A stretch of 64,000 nucleotides of DNA. Source: Curtobacterium sp. L6-1. GTDB lineage: Bacteria > Actinomycetota > Actinomycetes > Actinomycetales > Microbacteriaceae. Every line of letters starts with the position of its first letter. Position 1 is the first letter of the stretch. The translations under genes and the position numbers were made by a program. This document shows, one piece after another, positions 8,477 to 15,886 of the stretch. The stretch lies in the NCBI RefSeq assembly GCF_018885305.1, contig NZ_CP076544.1, positions 3,162,001 to 3,226,000 on the forward strand, in the 5' to 3' direction. The notes under the pieces are model-generated. The model was not told the origin of the DNA. It saw only the letters and a program-made list of their open reading frames with translations, and did no database searches.

Positions 8477-9050
8477 GGAGTGGTCCGTTCAGGGGGTCGG
8501 TGGCACCGGGGACGGCGCGGAGGGCCGTGCGGGCGCGGTTGAGTCGTGAGCGGACGGTACCGACGGGCACGCCGGTCGCCTCCGCGATCTGGTCGTAGGT
8601 CAGCTCGGCCCAGGCGTGCAGCAGGACGGTGTCCCGGACGGCGGGCCGCATCCGGTCGAGCTCGCGGACGACCACCTGGACGGCACGCTCGACGTCGAGG
8701 CGGTCGCCCGGCTCGTCCTCGAACAGGTCGGGGACGGCGGTGCGGGACATCGCCCGGACGGCCCGCCGTTCCGAGCGCCAGTGCCGACGGAGCAGGTTCG
8801 TGGCGATGCCGAACAGCCACGGCAGCGGTTCCTGCCGGGACAGGTCGAACGACGGCCAGCGGACGAGGGCCGTCACGAACGTCTCGCCGAGGATGTCCTC
8901 GGCGGTCTGCAGGTCGGTCCGGCGGGCGAGGTACAGCAGGATGCGGCGGGCGTGCAGGTCGAACTGTCGACCGAGCGCGGCGGCGGCGTCTGGTGGTGGG
9001 TGGTTGCTGGGCACGATAGGTGTTGCCCGATCCTGGTGCGGGAGTTCCAT
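8469..9050 (-). CDS. ECF-type RNA polymerase sigma factor
   Basis: A 193-residue group IV sigma factor. Region 2 is seen in RRTDLQTAEDILGETFVTAL and PLPWLFGIATNLLRRHWRSE. Region 4 helix-turn-helix is ELTYDQIAEATGVPVGTVRSRL. It would direct RNA polymerase to a regulon including, typically, its own operon. The ATG at 9050 is chosen because the core begins soon after it; the frame stays open to 9110. The gene is divergent from tsaB and overlaps its putative anti-sigma partner. The signal it responds to cannot be read from the sequence. Confidence 0.88.
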   Translation of the reverse strand: MELPHQDRATPIVPSNHPPPDAAAALGRQFDLHARRILLYLARRTDLQTAEDILGETFVTALVRWPSFDLSRQEPLPWLFGIATNLLRRHWRSERRAVRAMSRTAVPDLFEDEPGDRLDVERAVQVVVRELDRMRPAVRDTVLLHAWAELTYDQIAEATGVPVGTVRSRLNRARTALRAVPGATDPLNGPLHV

Positions 9051-9111
9051 CTTCGTCCGGTCCGGGTCCCACCGCGACCGGGCGCCGCGGATCGAGGCGC
9101 TCGCCCGCACC

Positions 9112-9117
9112 TACGAT
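9112..9117 (+). promoter_or_regulatory. -10 box for leaderless tsaB
   Basis: TACGAT ends 6 nt before the tsaB GTG at 9124. There is no Shine-Dalgarno sequence in between, so transcription probably starts at or next to the start codon. Confidence 0.6.
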
Positions 9118-9123
9118 GGACGG

Positions 9124-9744
9124 GTGCTGCTCGCGATCGACACCTCCGCCGGGACCTCCGTCGCCGTCGTCGACCCGACGACGCGTCAGGTCCTCGCCGT
9201 CCGCGAGACCGACGACACGCGCCGGCACGCCGAGGTCGTCGGCCCCTTCCTCGACGAGGTCCTCCGCGACGCCGGGATCACCCCCGCCGACGTCACCGGC
9301 GTGGCCGCCGGCATGGGCCCCGGTCCGTTCACCGGCCTGCGAGTCGGCATCGCCGCCGCGCGGACGTTCGCCGCCGCCCGCGGCGTCCCCGTCCTCCCCG
9401 TCGTCAGCCACGACGCGGTCGCCGCCGGACAGGACGGCCGCCTCGTCGTCCTCACCGACGCCCGCCGTCGCGAGGTCGCCTGGAGCGCCTACGACGCCGA
9501 CGGCGTCCGCGTCGCCGGTCCCGGTCTGGCCAGGCCGGCGGACCTGGACGACGCGCTGCGGGCCTCCCGTGCGGACACCGTCGACTGGCGCCGCGTGACG
9601 GCCGCCACCATCCCGGCCGGGAGGCTCGGGGTGCTCGTCGCGGACCGGCTCGCCTCCGGCGCGCCCCTGGCCGCCGACACCCCCGTCTACCTGCGCGAGC
9701 CGGACGTGACCGTGCCCGGGGCGCCGAAGCGGGTGGCGCGGTGA
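9124..9744 (+). CDS. tsaB: tRNA threonylcarbamoyladenosine biosynthesis protein TsaB
   Basis: A 206-residue ASKHA-fold protein. VLLAIDTSAGTSVAVVD forms the N-terminal strand, and GPGPFTGLRVGIAAA is the TsaB signature loop. TsaB is the non-catalytic partner that stabilises TsaD in the t6A complex. GTG at 9124 is favoured because the protein core starts immediately there and a -10 box sits 6 nt upstream. It overlaps rimI by 4 bp (GTGA) and belongs with rimI-tsaD. Confidence 0.93.
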   Translation: MLLAIDTSAGTSVAVVDPTTRQVLAVRETDDTRRHAEVVGPFLDEVLRDAGITPADVTGVAAGMGPGPFTGLRVGIAAARTFAAARGVPVLPVVSHDAVAAGQDGRLVVLTDARRREVAWSAYDADGVRVAGPGLARPADLDDALRASRADTVDWRRVTAATIPAGRLGVLVADRLASGAPLAADTPVYLREPDVTVPGAPKRVAR

Positions 9745-10313
9745 CCGCCGTGCTGCCGGACGGGCTGCGCCTGCGGCGGGCGCACCCGCAGGACCTCGAC
9801 GACGTCATGTGGCTCGAGCACGTCTCGTTCCCGACGGACGCCTGGTCGGCCTCGCAGATGTCCGGCGAACTGCACTCCCCGCACGGGTACTACGTCGTGG
9901 TCGAGACGACCGACGAGGGCTCGGCGCCGACGGTCGTCGGGTACGCCGGGCTGTCGTCGCTGCCGGGCAACCCGGTGGCGGACGTGCAGACGATCGCGGT
10001 CGCCGCGAACCAGCGGGGCAAGGGCCTCGGCCGGGTGCTGTTCACCGAGCTGCTCGACGAGGCACGACGCCGCGACGTGCACGAGGTGTTCCTCGAGGTC
10101 CGTGCCGACAACCCCGTGGCGCAGACGATGTACACCGCGTTCGGCTTCGAGCACATCGCCACCCGGCCGCGGTACTACCAGCCCGACGGCGTCGACGCGT
10201 GGGTGATGCGGGCGGAACTGCCGGCGCAGCCCGACGTGGCCGGGGCCGGGACCGGGGACCGCCCGAGCGGTGTCGGACCGATCGGACAGGAGATCCTCGA
10301 TGACCGCGGTTGA
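9741..10313 (+). CDS. rimI: ribosomal protein S18-alanine N-acetyltransferase-like GNAT
   Basis: A 190-residue GNAT acetyltransferase. The acetyl-CoA loop is [15 protein letters not shown], followed by [18 protein letters not shown], as in RimI. RimI acetylates N-terminal alanine of S18 in E. coli; the position between tsaB and tsaD is the standard RimI neighbourhood. The GTG start overlaps the tsaB stop, and its 3' end overlaps tsaD by 14 bp. The substrate in this organism is not shown by the sequence. Confidence 0.85.
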   Translation: MTAVLPDGLRLRRAHPQDLDDVMWLEHVSFPTDAWSASQMSGELHSPHGYYVVVETTDEGSAPTVVGYAGLSSLPGNPVADVQTIAVAANQRGKGLGRVLFTELLDEARRRDVHEVFLEVRADNPVAQTMYTAFGFEHIATRPRYYQPDGVDAWVMRAELPAQPDVAGAGTGDRPSGVGPIGQEILDDRG

Positions 10314-11355
10314 ACCACTGGTGCTCGGCATCGAGACCTCGTGCGACGAGACCGGCGTCGGCATCGTGCGGGGGACCACCCTGCTCGCGAACGTCATCGC
10401 CTCGAGCATGGACGAGCACGCCCGCTACGGCGGCGTCGTGCCCGAGGTCGCCGCGCGCGCGCACCTCGAGGCGATGACCCCGACGCTCGAGCAGGCCCTC
10501 GAGCAGGCCGGCGTCACGCTCGACGAGCTCGACGCCGTCGCCGTGACCGCCGGTCCCGGGCTCGCGGGCGCCCTCATGGTCGGTGTCGGGGCCGCGAAGG
10601 CGCTCGCCGTCGCCACGGGCAAACCCCTGTACGGCGTGAACCACCTGGTCGGCCACGTCGGCGCGGACGTGCTGCGGTCAGACGGCTCGGAGATCGACCT
10701 GCCGACGGTGGCGTTGCTGGTGTCCGGCGGGCACACGTCGCTGCTGCTCGTGCGCGACCTGGTCGGCGACGTCGAACTCCTCGGCGAGACCATCGACGAC
10801 GCCGCGGGAGAGGCGTTCGACAAGGTCGCGCGCCTGCTGGGTCTGCCGTACCCGGGCGGCCCGCAGATCGACCGGGCAGCGGCGGACGGCGATCCCACAG
10901 CGATCCGGTTCCCCCGCGGACTGACCCTGCCGAAGGACATGGCCGCACACCGGTACGACTTCTCGTTCTCCGGGCTGAAGACCGCCGTCGCGCGCTGGGT
11001 CGAGCGCTGCCGTGACGACGGTCGCGACGTCCCCGTCGCCGACGTCGCCGCGAGCTTCCGCGAGGCCGTGGTCGACGTCCTGCTGACCAAGGCCCTCGCA
11101 GCCTGCCGCGACACCGGTGTCGACCGGCTGTTGCTCGGCGGCGGGGTCGTGGCGAACGCCCGGCTCCGCCAGGTCGCCGAGGAGCGCTGCGCCGCTGCCG
11201 GGGTGGCGCTGCGGATCCCGCCGTTCGACCTGTGCACGGACAACGGCGCGATGATCGCGGCCGTGGGCGCGCGGCTCGTGGCCGAGGGGCACGCACCGAG
11301 CGACCTCGGCATCGCCGCCGACTCGACCCTGCCGGTGACGACCGTCCAGGTCTGA
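10300..11355 (+). CDS. tsaD: tRNA N6-adenosine threonylcarbamoyltransferase TsaD
   Basis: A 351-residue catalytic subunit of the t6A complex; it transfers the threonylcarbamoyl group to A37. It has [14 protein letters not shown] at the N-terminus, the metal-ligand region [12 protein letters not shown] with the NHLVGH segment, SGGHTSLLL, and the C-terminal [11 protein letters not shown] and CTDNGAMIA motifs. ATG at 10300 is preferred over the upstream GTG because AGGAG lies about 8 nt upstream and homologues start at the GIETS strand. It closes the tsaB-rimI-tsaD operon and is followed by a hairpin-rich array. Confidence 0.95.
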   Translation: MTAVEPLVLGIETSCDETGVGIVRGTTLLANVIASSMDEHARYGGVVPEVAARAHLEAMTPTLEQALEQAGVTLDELDAVAVTAGPGLAGALMVGVGAAKALAVATGKPLYGVNHLVGHVGADVLRSDGSEIDLPTVALLVSGGHTSLLLVRDLVGDVELLGETIDDAAGEAFDKVARLLGLPYPGGPQIDRAAADGDPTAIRFPRGLTLPKDMAAHRYDFSFSGLKTAVARWVERCRDDGRDVPVADVAASFREAVVDVLLTKALAACRDTGVDRLLLGGGVVANARLRQVAEERCAAAGVALRIPPFDLCTDNGAMIAAVGARLVAEGHAPSDLGIAADSTLPVTTVQV

Positions 11356-11380
11356 CCACCGGTCCGTCTGTTGGCGGCAC

Positions 11381-11513
11381 GGCCCGCTGAGCGGGGGCAC
11401 GGCCCGCTGAGCGGGGGTGCTGCCTGCTGAGCGGGGGCGCTGCCCGCTGAGCGGGGGCGCTGTGCGGGGCGGGGGCGCTGCCCGCTGAGCGGGGGCGCTG
11501 TGCGGGGCGGCTG
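11381..11513. repeat. 20-bp tandem array with CCCGCTGAGCGGG hairpins
   Basis: Seven units of 18-20 bp; four contain the palindrome CCCGCTGAGCGGG or a one-base variant, so each RNA copy can fold into a small hairpin. The array begins 25 bp after tsaD and may act as a composite terminator or mRNA 3' stabiliser. The rest of 11356-11653 shows nothing else I recognise. Confidence 0.7.
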
Positions 11514-11653
11514 TCCGGGGACGGGCCGTCCCGCAGGGTCCCGCCACGCGGGTCATCGTCCTGGGTCCGGTGCACCCCGACTCCTGAACGAGGGTGGGAC
11601 CCGTGTGGGAAGATCGGGGCCGGCGACCGACCGGCCGCCGGGAGGGGTGCACC

Positions 11654-12610
11654 GTGTCCGACCAGAACGACCGATCGACGCACGACGAAGCGTCGGACCA
11701 AGCATCGGACCACGCGTCGGGTCAGCCGTCGCAGGACGGGCGGTCACCCGTGGCGCGTGACCCCTTCGCGAGCTCCGGACAGGGTTCGGCGGCGCAGGGC
11801 GTCACCGACCCCGCGGGCGACCGCAGCGGGTCGGCCGCGTCGTCCTCGTACGGTGCGGCGTCGGGCTCCTCGGCGTCCGGTGCGCCGTGGGCCGGGCCCT
11901 CGTCGTCCGGCGCGGACCAGGCGCGGTACGGGCAGCCGCCGCAGTCCGGGCAGTCGGGGCAGTACCCCCAGGCCGGCCAGTACGGCGGAGCGGGCCAAAA
12001 CGGCCAGGCGGGCCAGTACGGCCAGGCGGGCCAGTACCCCCAGGCCGGCCAGTACGGCGGAGCCGGCCAGTACGGGGGAGCGGGCCAGTACGGTGGAGCG
12101 GGCCAGTACGGCCAGGCGGGGCAGCACCCGCAGACGGGCCAGTACGGCAAGTCGGGCCAGTACGGCGGAGCGGGCCAGTACGCCGGCTCCGGCCAGTACG
12201 GCGGAGCGGGCCAGTACGGCGCAGCGGGCCAGTACGGCCAGTCGGCCAACCCGTACGCCGCGAGCAACCCGTACGCCGCGAGCAGCCCGTACTCCTCCGG
12301 ACGGCCCCGCACGACGAGCACGCTCGCGATCCTGTCGCTCGTCTTCGCCCTCGGCGGAGTGGTGGTCTGGCCGCTGATCATCCTCACGAGCCCGGCCGGA
12401 GCCATCATGGGGCACATCGCCCTCGGCAGGATCCGGCACACCGGCGAGCAGGGTCGCGGGCTCGCGCTCGCCGGGATCATCTGCGGATGGGCGATGACGG
12501 CGCTCTACGTCATCGCCGTGATCGGGTTCATCGCCCTCGGCATCGCGTCGGTGCAGACACCGCCGGGCGGCTGGGACGGCTCCGACGGCGCGGGCGCCTT
12601 CATCGCCTGA
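11654..12610 (+). CDS. DUF4190 domain membrane protein with Gln/Gly/Tyr repeats
   Basis: A 318-residue protein. Residues about 1-95 are Ser/Asp-rich, about 95-215 consist of a repeated AGQYG/GQYGGAGQYG pattern, and about 225-300 form a DUF4190 domain with two membrane spans (TLAILSLVFALGGVVVWPL and AGIICGWAMTALYVIAVIGF). The GTG start has GGGAGG upstream. The repeats are encoded by near-identical DNA units (about 11940-12250), so length probably varies between strains. Function unknown; such tails occur on actinobacterial envelope proteins. Confidence 0.75.
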   Translation: MSDQNDRSTHDEASDQASDHASGQPSQDGRSPVARDPFASSGQGSAAQGVTDPAGDRSGSAASSSYGAASGSSASGAPWAGPSSSGADQARYGQPPQSGQSGQYPQAGQYGGAGQNGQAGQYGQAGQYPQAGQYGGAGQYGGAGQYGGAGQYGQAGQHPQTGQYGKSGQYGGAGQYAGSGQYGGAGQYGAAGQYGQSANPYAASNPYAASSPYSSGRPRTTSTLAILSLVFALGGVVVWPLIILTSPAGAIMGHIALGRIRHTGEQGRGLALAGIICGWAMTALYVIAVIGFIALGIASVQTPPGGWDGSDGAGAFIA

Positions 12611-12706
12611 CCGGCGCCACACCGTGCGCGCCGCGCCAGGTCCTCACGGCTGTGACCCGCGACCGGCGACCCGCCGCATCGAGTCCGGAGGACGGAGCGG
12701 GACCGC

Positions 12707-13909
12707 TCAGCCGGCCACGTCGGTGAGCCGTTCGCACAGGACGGCGGTGTGGCGACCCTCCAGGCGGGTGAGCACGAGCGTGACGCGACCACGGCCCCGG
12801 AGACGCAGGCGCTTGCGGAACTCCGCGGGGTCGACGTCGACGCCCCGCTTCTTGATCTCGACGGTGCCGATGTCGTCCGCGGCCAGGCGGGCGGCCAGGC
12901 GCTTGACGTCGAGCGGCATGGTGTCGACGACCCGGAACCCCTGCGCGAAGGGGGTCAGGACCGCCTGGTCGCTCGTCACGTAGGCGATGCCCTCGGAGAG
13001 CATGTGCCCGTCGAGCGAGCGGGCCAGGTCGCCGATCAGCCGCGCGCGGATCACGGCGCCGTCGGGCTCGTAGAGGTAGGCGCCGAGCGGCCCGACCTCG
13101 ACGTCCTCGGCGTCGGCGGCACCCGTCAGCTCGGCGATGCCGTGCGGCCCGATGACGGTCGCGGCGCGGCAGATGCCGGGGCGGGCGAGCGGCCCGAACC
13201 AGAGGGCGAGTTCGACGACCTCGCGGTCGACCGAGGTCCACTGCGCCTCCGCGGTGTCCGGGATGAGGTCGCGGTCGATGCCCGGGCCGAGCTTCACCCC
13301 GGTCGGCGTGGTCGTCGCGGCGGCGAAGACGGTGTCCAGCGAGGGCGACCAGTCGTCGGGGTCGGCGAGGCGGCGGGTGTCGGAGTGCCCGCTCGTCCGG
13401 CGGGCGGGGTCCATCCACACGCCGTCGACGGTCGACACGTCGTAGGTCGCGGCGTCCCCGAGTTCGACCCGCGCGTTCGGCCAGGGTGCGAGGTTGTGCG
13501 TCGCGACCGCGGCCGTCACCTCGTCCCGGTCGACGGCGGTCACGTCCAGGTCGAGCGCGGCCATCGCGAGGGCGTCCCCGCCGATCCCGCAGCCGAGGTC
13601 CGCCACCCGGTGCAGCCCGGCGGCAGCGAAGCGTCCGGCGTGCTGCGCGGCGACCTGGAGGCGGGTGGCCTGCTCGAGGCCGGCCTCGGTGAACAGCATC
13701 CGCGCGGCGAAGTCGCCGAACTTGCCGCGGGCCTTCTGCCGGAGCTTCGCCTGGGTGAGGACCGCCGCGACGAGCGCCGGGTCGTGCCCCTCCGCCCGCA
13801 GTCGCGACACGACCCGGACGATCTCGCCGCCGTCCGAGACCGAGGGCGTACGGTCGAGCAGGTCCATCCCCGCCGGGGTCAGCAGCTGGGTCAGTTCGGC
13901 GGCGTCCAT
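12707..13909 (-). CDS. class I SAM-dependent methyltransferase with THUMP-like C-terminus
   Basis: A 400-residue protein. The SAM-binding motif is VADLGCGIGGDALAMA near residue 105, followed by VTAVDRDEVT, and MDPARR occupies the position of motif IV. The C-terminal quarter (EIKKRGVDVDPAEFRKRLRL) matches the THUMP-like domain found in a family of putative RNA methyltransferases. ATG at 13909 is selected because the residues before it are not conserved-looking. Substrate unknown; an RNA base is likely from domain type. It is divergent from groES, sharing the CIRCE region. Confidence 0.8.
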   Translation of the reverse strand: MDAAELTQLLTPAGMDLLDRTPSVSDGGEIVRVVSRLRAEGHDPALVAAVLTQAKLRQKARGKFGDFAARMLFTEAGLEQATRLQVAAQHAGRFAAAGLHRVADLGCGIGGDALAMAALDLDVTAVDRDEVTAAVATHNLAPWPNARVELGDAATYDVSTVDGVWMDPARRTSGHSDTRRLADPDDWSPSLDTVFAAATTTPTGVKLGPGIDRDLIPDTAEAQWTSVDREVVELALWFGPLARPGICRAATVIGPHGIAELTGAADAEDVEVGPLGAYLYEPDGAVIRARLIGDLARSLDGHMLSEGIAYVTSDQAVLTPFAQGFRVVDTMPLDVKRLAARLAADDIGTVEIKKRGVDVDPAEFRKRLRLRGRGRVTLVLTRLEGRHTAVLCERLTDVAG

Positions 13910-13947
13910 GCCCCGATCCTCCCAGGTGTCGACTCCGACCGGATGTG

Positions 13948-13974
13948 CTGGCACTCGGATTGACCGAGTGCCAG
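13948..13974. promoter_or_regulatory. CIRCE element 1 (HrcA operator)
   Basis: CTGGCACTC-N9-GAGTGCCAG is a perfect inverted repeat with the exact 9-9-9 geometry of CIRCE (TTAGCACTC-N9-GAGTGCTAA). It lies just upstream of the groES -10 box. HrcA would repress here at normal temperature. Confidence 0.88.
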
Positions 13975-13982
13975 TGACGTCC

Positions 13983-13988
13983 TAGAGT
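13983..13988 (+). promoter_or_regulatory. -10 box of groES promoter
   Basis: TAGAGT lies between the two CIRCE elements, so HrcA binding on either side would block initiation. The transcript would have a leader of roughly 75 nt. Confidence 0.55.
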
Positions 13989-13993
13989 TGGCG

Positions 13994-14020
13994 TTGGCAC
14001 TCTCCCCCGGAGTGTGCCAA
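13994..14020. promoter_or_regulatory. CIRCE element 2 (HrcA operator)
   Basis: TTGGCACTC-N9-GTGTGCCAA has CIRCE spacing and one mismatch in the right arm (T for A). It covers the expected transcription start. Confidence 0.75.
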
Positions 14021-14068
14021 CCCGGTTTTCGTCAGTACCGAACACGTACCGAGAAAGAAGAGGTCACC

Positions 14069-14365
14069 GTGGCCGTCAGCATCAAGCCGCTCGAAGATCG
14101 CATCGTCATCCGCCAGGTCGAGGCGGAGCAGACCACCGCGTCGGGTCTGGTCATCCCGGACACCGCGAAGGAGAAGCCCCAGGAGGGCGAGGTCGTCGCC
14201 GTGGGCCCGGGTCGCATCGACGACAACGGCAACCGCGTGCCGCTCGACGTCGCCGTCGGCGACAAGGTCATCTACTCCAAGTACGGCGGCACTGAGGTCA
14301 AGTACTCCGGTGAGGACCTCCTCGTCCTCTCGGCCCGCGACGTCCTCGCGGTCATCGAGCACTGA
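14069..14365 (+). CDS. groES: co-chaperonin GroES
   Basis: A 98-residue Hsp10, the heptameric lid of the GroEL folding chamber. [12 protein letters not shown] at the N-terminus, [15 protein letters not shown] (mobile loop and following strand) and the [14 protein letters not shown] segment are typical. The GTG start at 14069 has GAAGAGG upstream. Two CIRCE elements precede it and a strong hairpin follows, so it is monocistronic; groEL is not in this window. Confidence 0.97.
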   Translation: MAVSIKPLEDRIVIRQVEAEQTTASGLVIPDTAKEKPQEGEVVAVGPGRIDDNGNRVPLDVAVGDKVIYSKYGGTEVKYSGEDLLVLSARDVLAVIEH

Positions 14366-14378
14366 CACCTGCTCCACC

Positions 14379-14411
14379 GAACGCCCCGTCGGCCTGGCCG
14401 ACGGGGCGTTC
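14379..14411 (+). terminator. groES terminator hairpin
   Basis: A perfect 15-bp stem (GAACGCCCCGTCGGC at 14379-14393 with its complement at 14397-14411) and a 3-nt loop, 13 nt after the groES stop. There is no long U-tract, as is common in actinobacteria. Confidence 0.85.
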
Positions 14412-14438
14412 GTCGTCCCGCCGACGGACGATCCGCCG

Positions 14439-14501
14439 GCGAGCGGCGAGCGGCGAGCGGCGTGCGGCGAGCGGCGACCGGCGAGCGGCGGGTGGCGGGC
14501 G
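14439..14501. repeat. 7-bp tandem repeat (GCGAGCG)n
   Basis: Nine consecutive heptamers, five of them exactly GCGAGCG, between the groES terminator and rarD. Seven is not a multiple of three and the tract is non-coding. Confidence 0.75.
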
Positions 14502-14567
14502 GCGCCGACGAGGGCCTCGTGTCGGCCGGGAGGCGCGGCCTCGACCTGCGCCGTCGGCCCGCCTTCC

Positions 14568-14573
14568 TAGGAT
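14568..14573 (+). promoter_or_regulatory. -10 box for leaderless rarD
   Basis: TAGGAT ends 6 nt before the GTG at 14580, with no ribosome-binding site between. Confidence 0.6.
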
Positions 14574-14579
14574 GGTTCC

Positions 14580-15533
14580 GTGAGTGAACCGAGTCCCACG
14601 CGCCCCGCGCGCAGCGAGGCATCCGTCGGGGTCGTCCAGGCACTCGTGGCCTACGGGCTCTGGGGACTCATGCCGTTGCTCTTCGCGGCCATGGCCCCCG
14701 CCGGCGCGTTCGAGATCGTCTCGTGGCGCATCGTCTTCGGCCTGGTGTTCTGCGCCGTCGCGATCCTCGCCACCCGGTCGTGGCTCCGCACCCGGTCCCT
14801 GCTCGTGCAACCGCGCGTGATGGGCGTCATGGGCATCGCCGCCGGCCTCATCCTCGTGAACTGGACCGTGTACGTCCTCGCGACCACCACGGGCCACACT
14901 GTCGAGGCGGCGCTCGGCTACTTCATCAACCCGCTCGTCACGATCGCGCTCGGTGTCCTGGTGCTCCGCGAGCGGCTCCGTCCCCTGCAGTGGACCGCCG
15001 TCGGCATCAGCATCCTGGCCGTCGTCGTCATCGCGGTCGGGTACGGGCAGATGCCGTGGATCTCCCTCGCGCTGGCGTTCTCGTTCGGCGCGTACGGCCT
15101 CGTGAAGAAGCGGGTCGGCGGCACGGTCGACGCGCTGAGCGGCCTGGCGATCGAGACCGTGTGGCTGCTGCCCCTGGCGGTCGGCGCACTCGTGGTCCTC
15201 GGGGTGACCGGCGTCGGCGGCGGACTGACGATCGGGAGCGAGGGCTGGCTGCACACGCTCGTCACGGTGCTCACCGGCCCGGCGACCGCGGTGCCGCTGC
15301 TGCTCTTCGCGTCCTCGGCACGACGGGTCAGCCTGTCGACGCTCGGGCTGACGCAGTACCTCGCCCCGGTGATGCAGCTGCTCGTCGGGGTGCTCGTCCA
15401 GCACGAGCCGATGTCGCCCTCGCGGTGGGTCGGCTTCGGGATCGTCTGGCTCGCGCTCGTCCTGCTCACGGTCGACTCGTTCACCGCTGCGCGGCGGAGT
15501 GCGCGACGCGCCCCGGCGGTCGAGCCGGCCTGA
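14580..15533 (+). CDS. rarD: EamA/DMT family transporter RarD
   Basis: A 317-residue inner-membrane protein with ten predicted spans in two EamA halves. GVVQALVAYGLWGLMPLLF at the start, then SWRIVFGLVFC and NWTVYVLATTTGHTVEAALGY, match the RarD subfamily of drug/metabolite transporters. Substrate is not known for most RarD proteins. The GTG start is set by the -10 box 6 nt upstream. The last residues are basic and cytoplasmic. Confidence 0.88.
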   Translation: MSEPSPTRPARSEASVGVVQALVAYGLWGLMPLLFAAMAPAGAFEIVSWRIVFGLVFCAVAILATRSWLRTRSLLVQPRVMGVMGIAAGLILVNWTVYVLATTTGHTVEAALGYFINPLVTIALGVLVLRERLRPLQWTAVGISILAVVVIAVGYGQMPWISLALAFSFGAYGLVKKRVGGTVDALSGLAIETVWLLPLAVGALVVLGVTGVGGGLTIGSEGWLHTLVTVLTGPATAVPLLLFASSARRVSLSTLGLTQYLAPVMQLLVGVLVQHEPMSPSRWVGFGIVWLALVLLTVDSFTAARRSARRAPAVEPA

Positions 15534-15578
15534 TCTGACGGCGGGGAGGCGCGCCTCCTGTCCGGGTGCCGCGGGTGT

Positions 15579-15623
15579 GGCGGGTCCGGCGGGTCCGGCG
15601 GGTCCGGCGGGTCCGGCGGGTCT
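15579..15623. repeat. 9-bp tandem repeat (GGCGGGTCC)
   Basis: Five contiguous units, four identical, the fifth ending in T, in the 350-bp convergent gap between rarD and the livK-type gene. Confidence 0.75.
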
Positions 15624-15690
15624 GCGAGACGCCCCCGTCTGTCCCGGACGCCGCTCCGACGCCGAGACGGTGCGGTTTCCCGCGGCGTTT

Positions 15691-15784
15691 CGAGCACTCG
15701 GCGGCGTGACGGGCCGACACCGGTGTCTCGAGAACCTGGCGTCTCGAGCACTCGGCGGCGTGACGGGCCGACACCGGTGTCTCG
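15691..15784. repeat. perfect 40-bp direct repeat
   Basis: Copies at 15691-15730 and 15745-15784 are identical over 40 bp, separated by 14 bp. Each contains GGCGGCGTGA and ends in CCGGTGTCTCG, a core shared with the arrays at 18.3, 19.5 and 25.7 kb. Confidence 0.8.
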
Positions 15785-15834
15785 CCGCGCCTCCACCGGC
15801 GGCCCGACCGGCGGGTGCAACCGGCGCGCACGGG

Positions 15835-15870
15835 GACGGCCCCCGGGAGCAGCTGCTCCCGGGGGCCGTC
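15835..15870 (-). terminator. terminator of the livK-type gene
   Basis: A perfect 36-bp palindrome (arms GACGGCCCCCGGGAGCAG at 15835-15852 and complement at 15853-15870), 16 bp beyond the stop of the (-) strand binding-protein gene. Confidence 0.85.
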
Positions 15871-15886
15871 GGTGGTGCTGGTGTGG

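Noticed and set aside
7183-9411. A 742-codon minus-strand frame spanning the sigma and anti-sigma genes
   Set aside because: It is in a different frame from both recognisable proteins and also crosses tsaB; its translation is Arg/Pro/Ser-rich noise.
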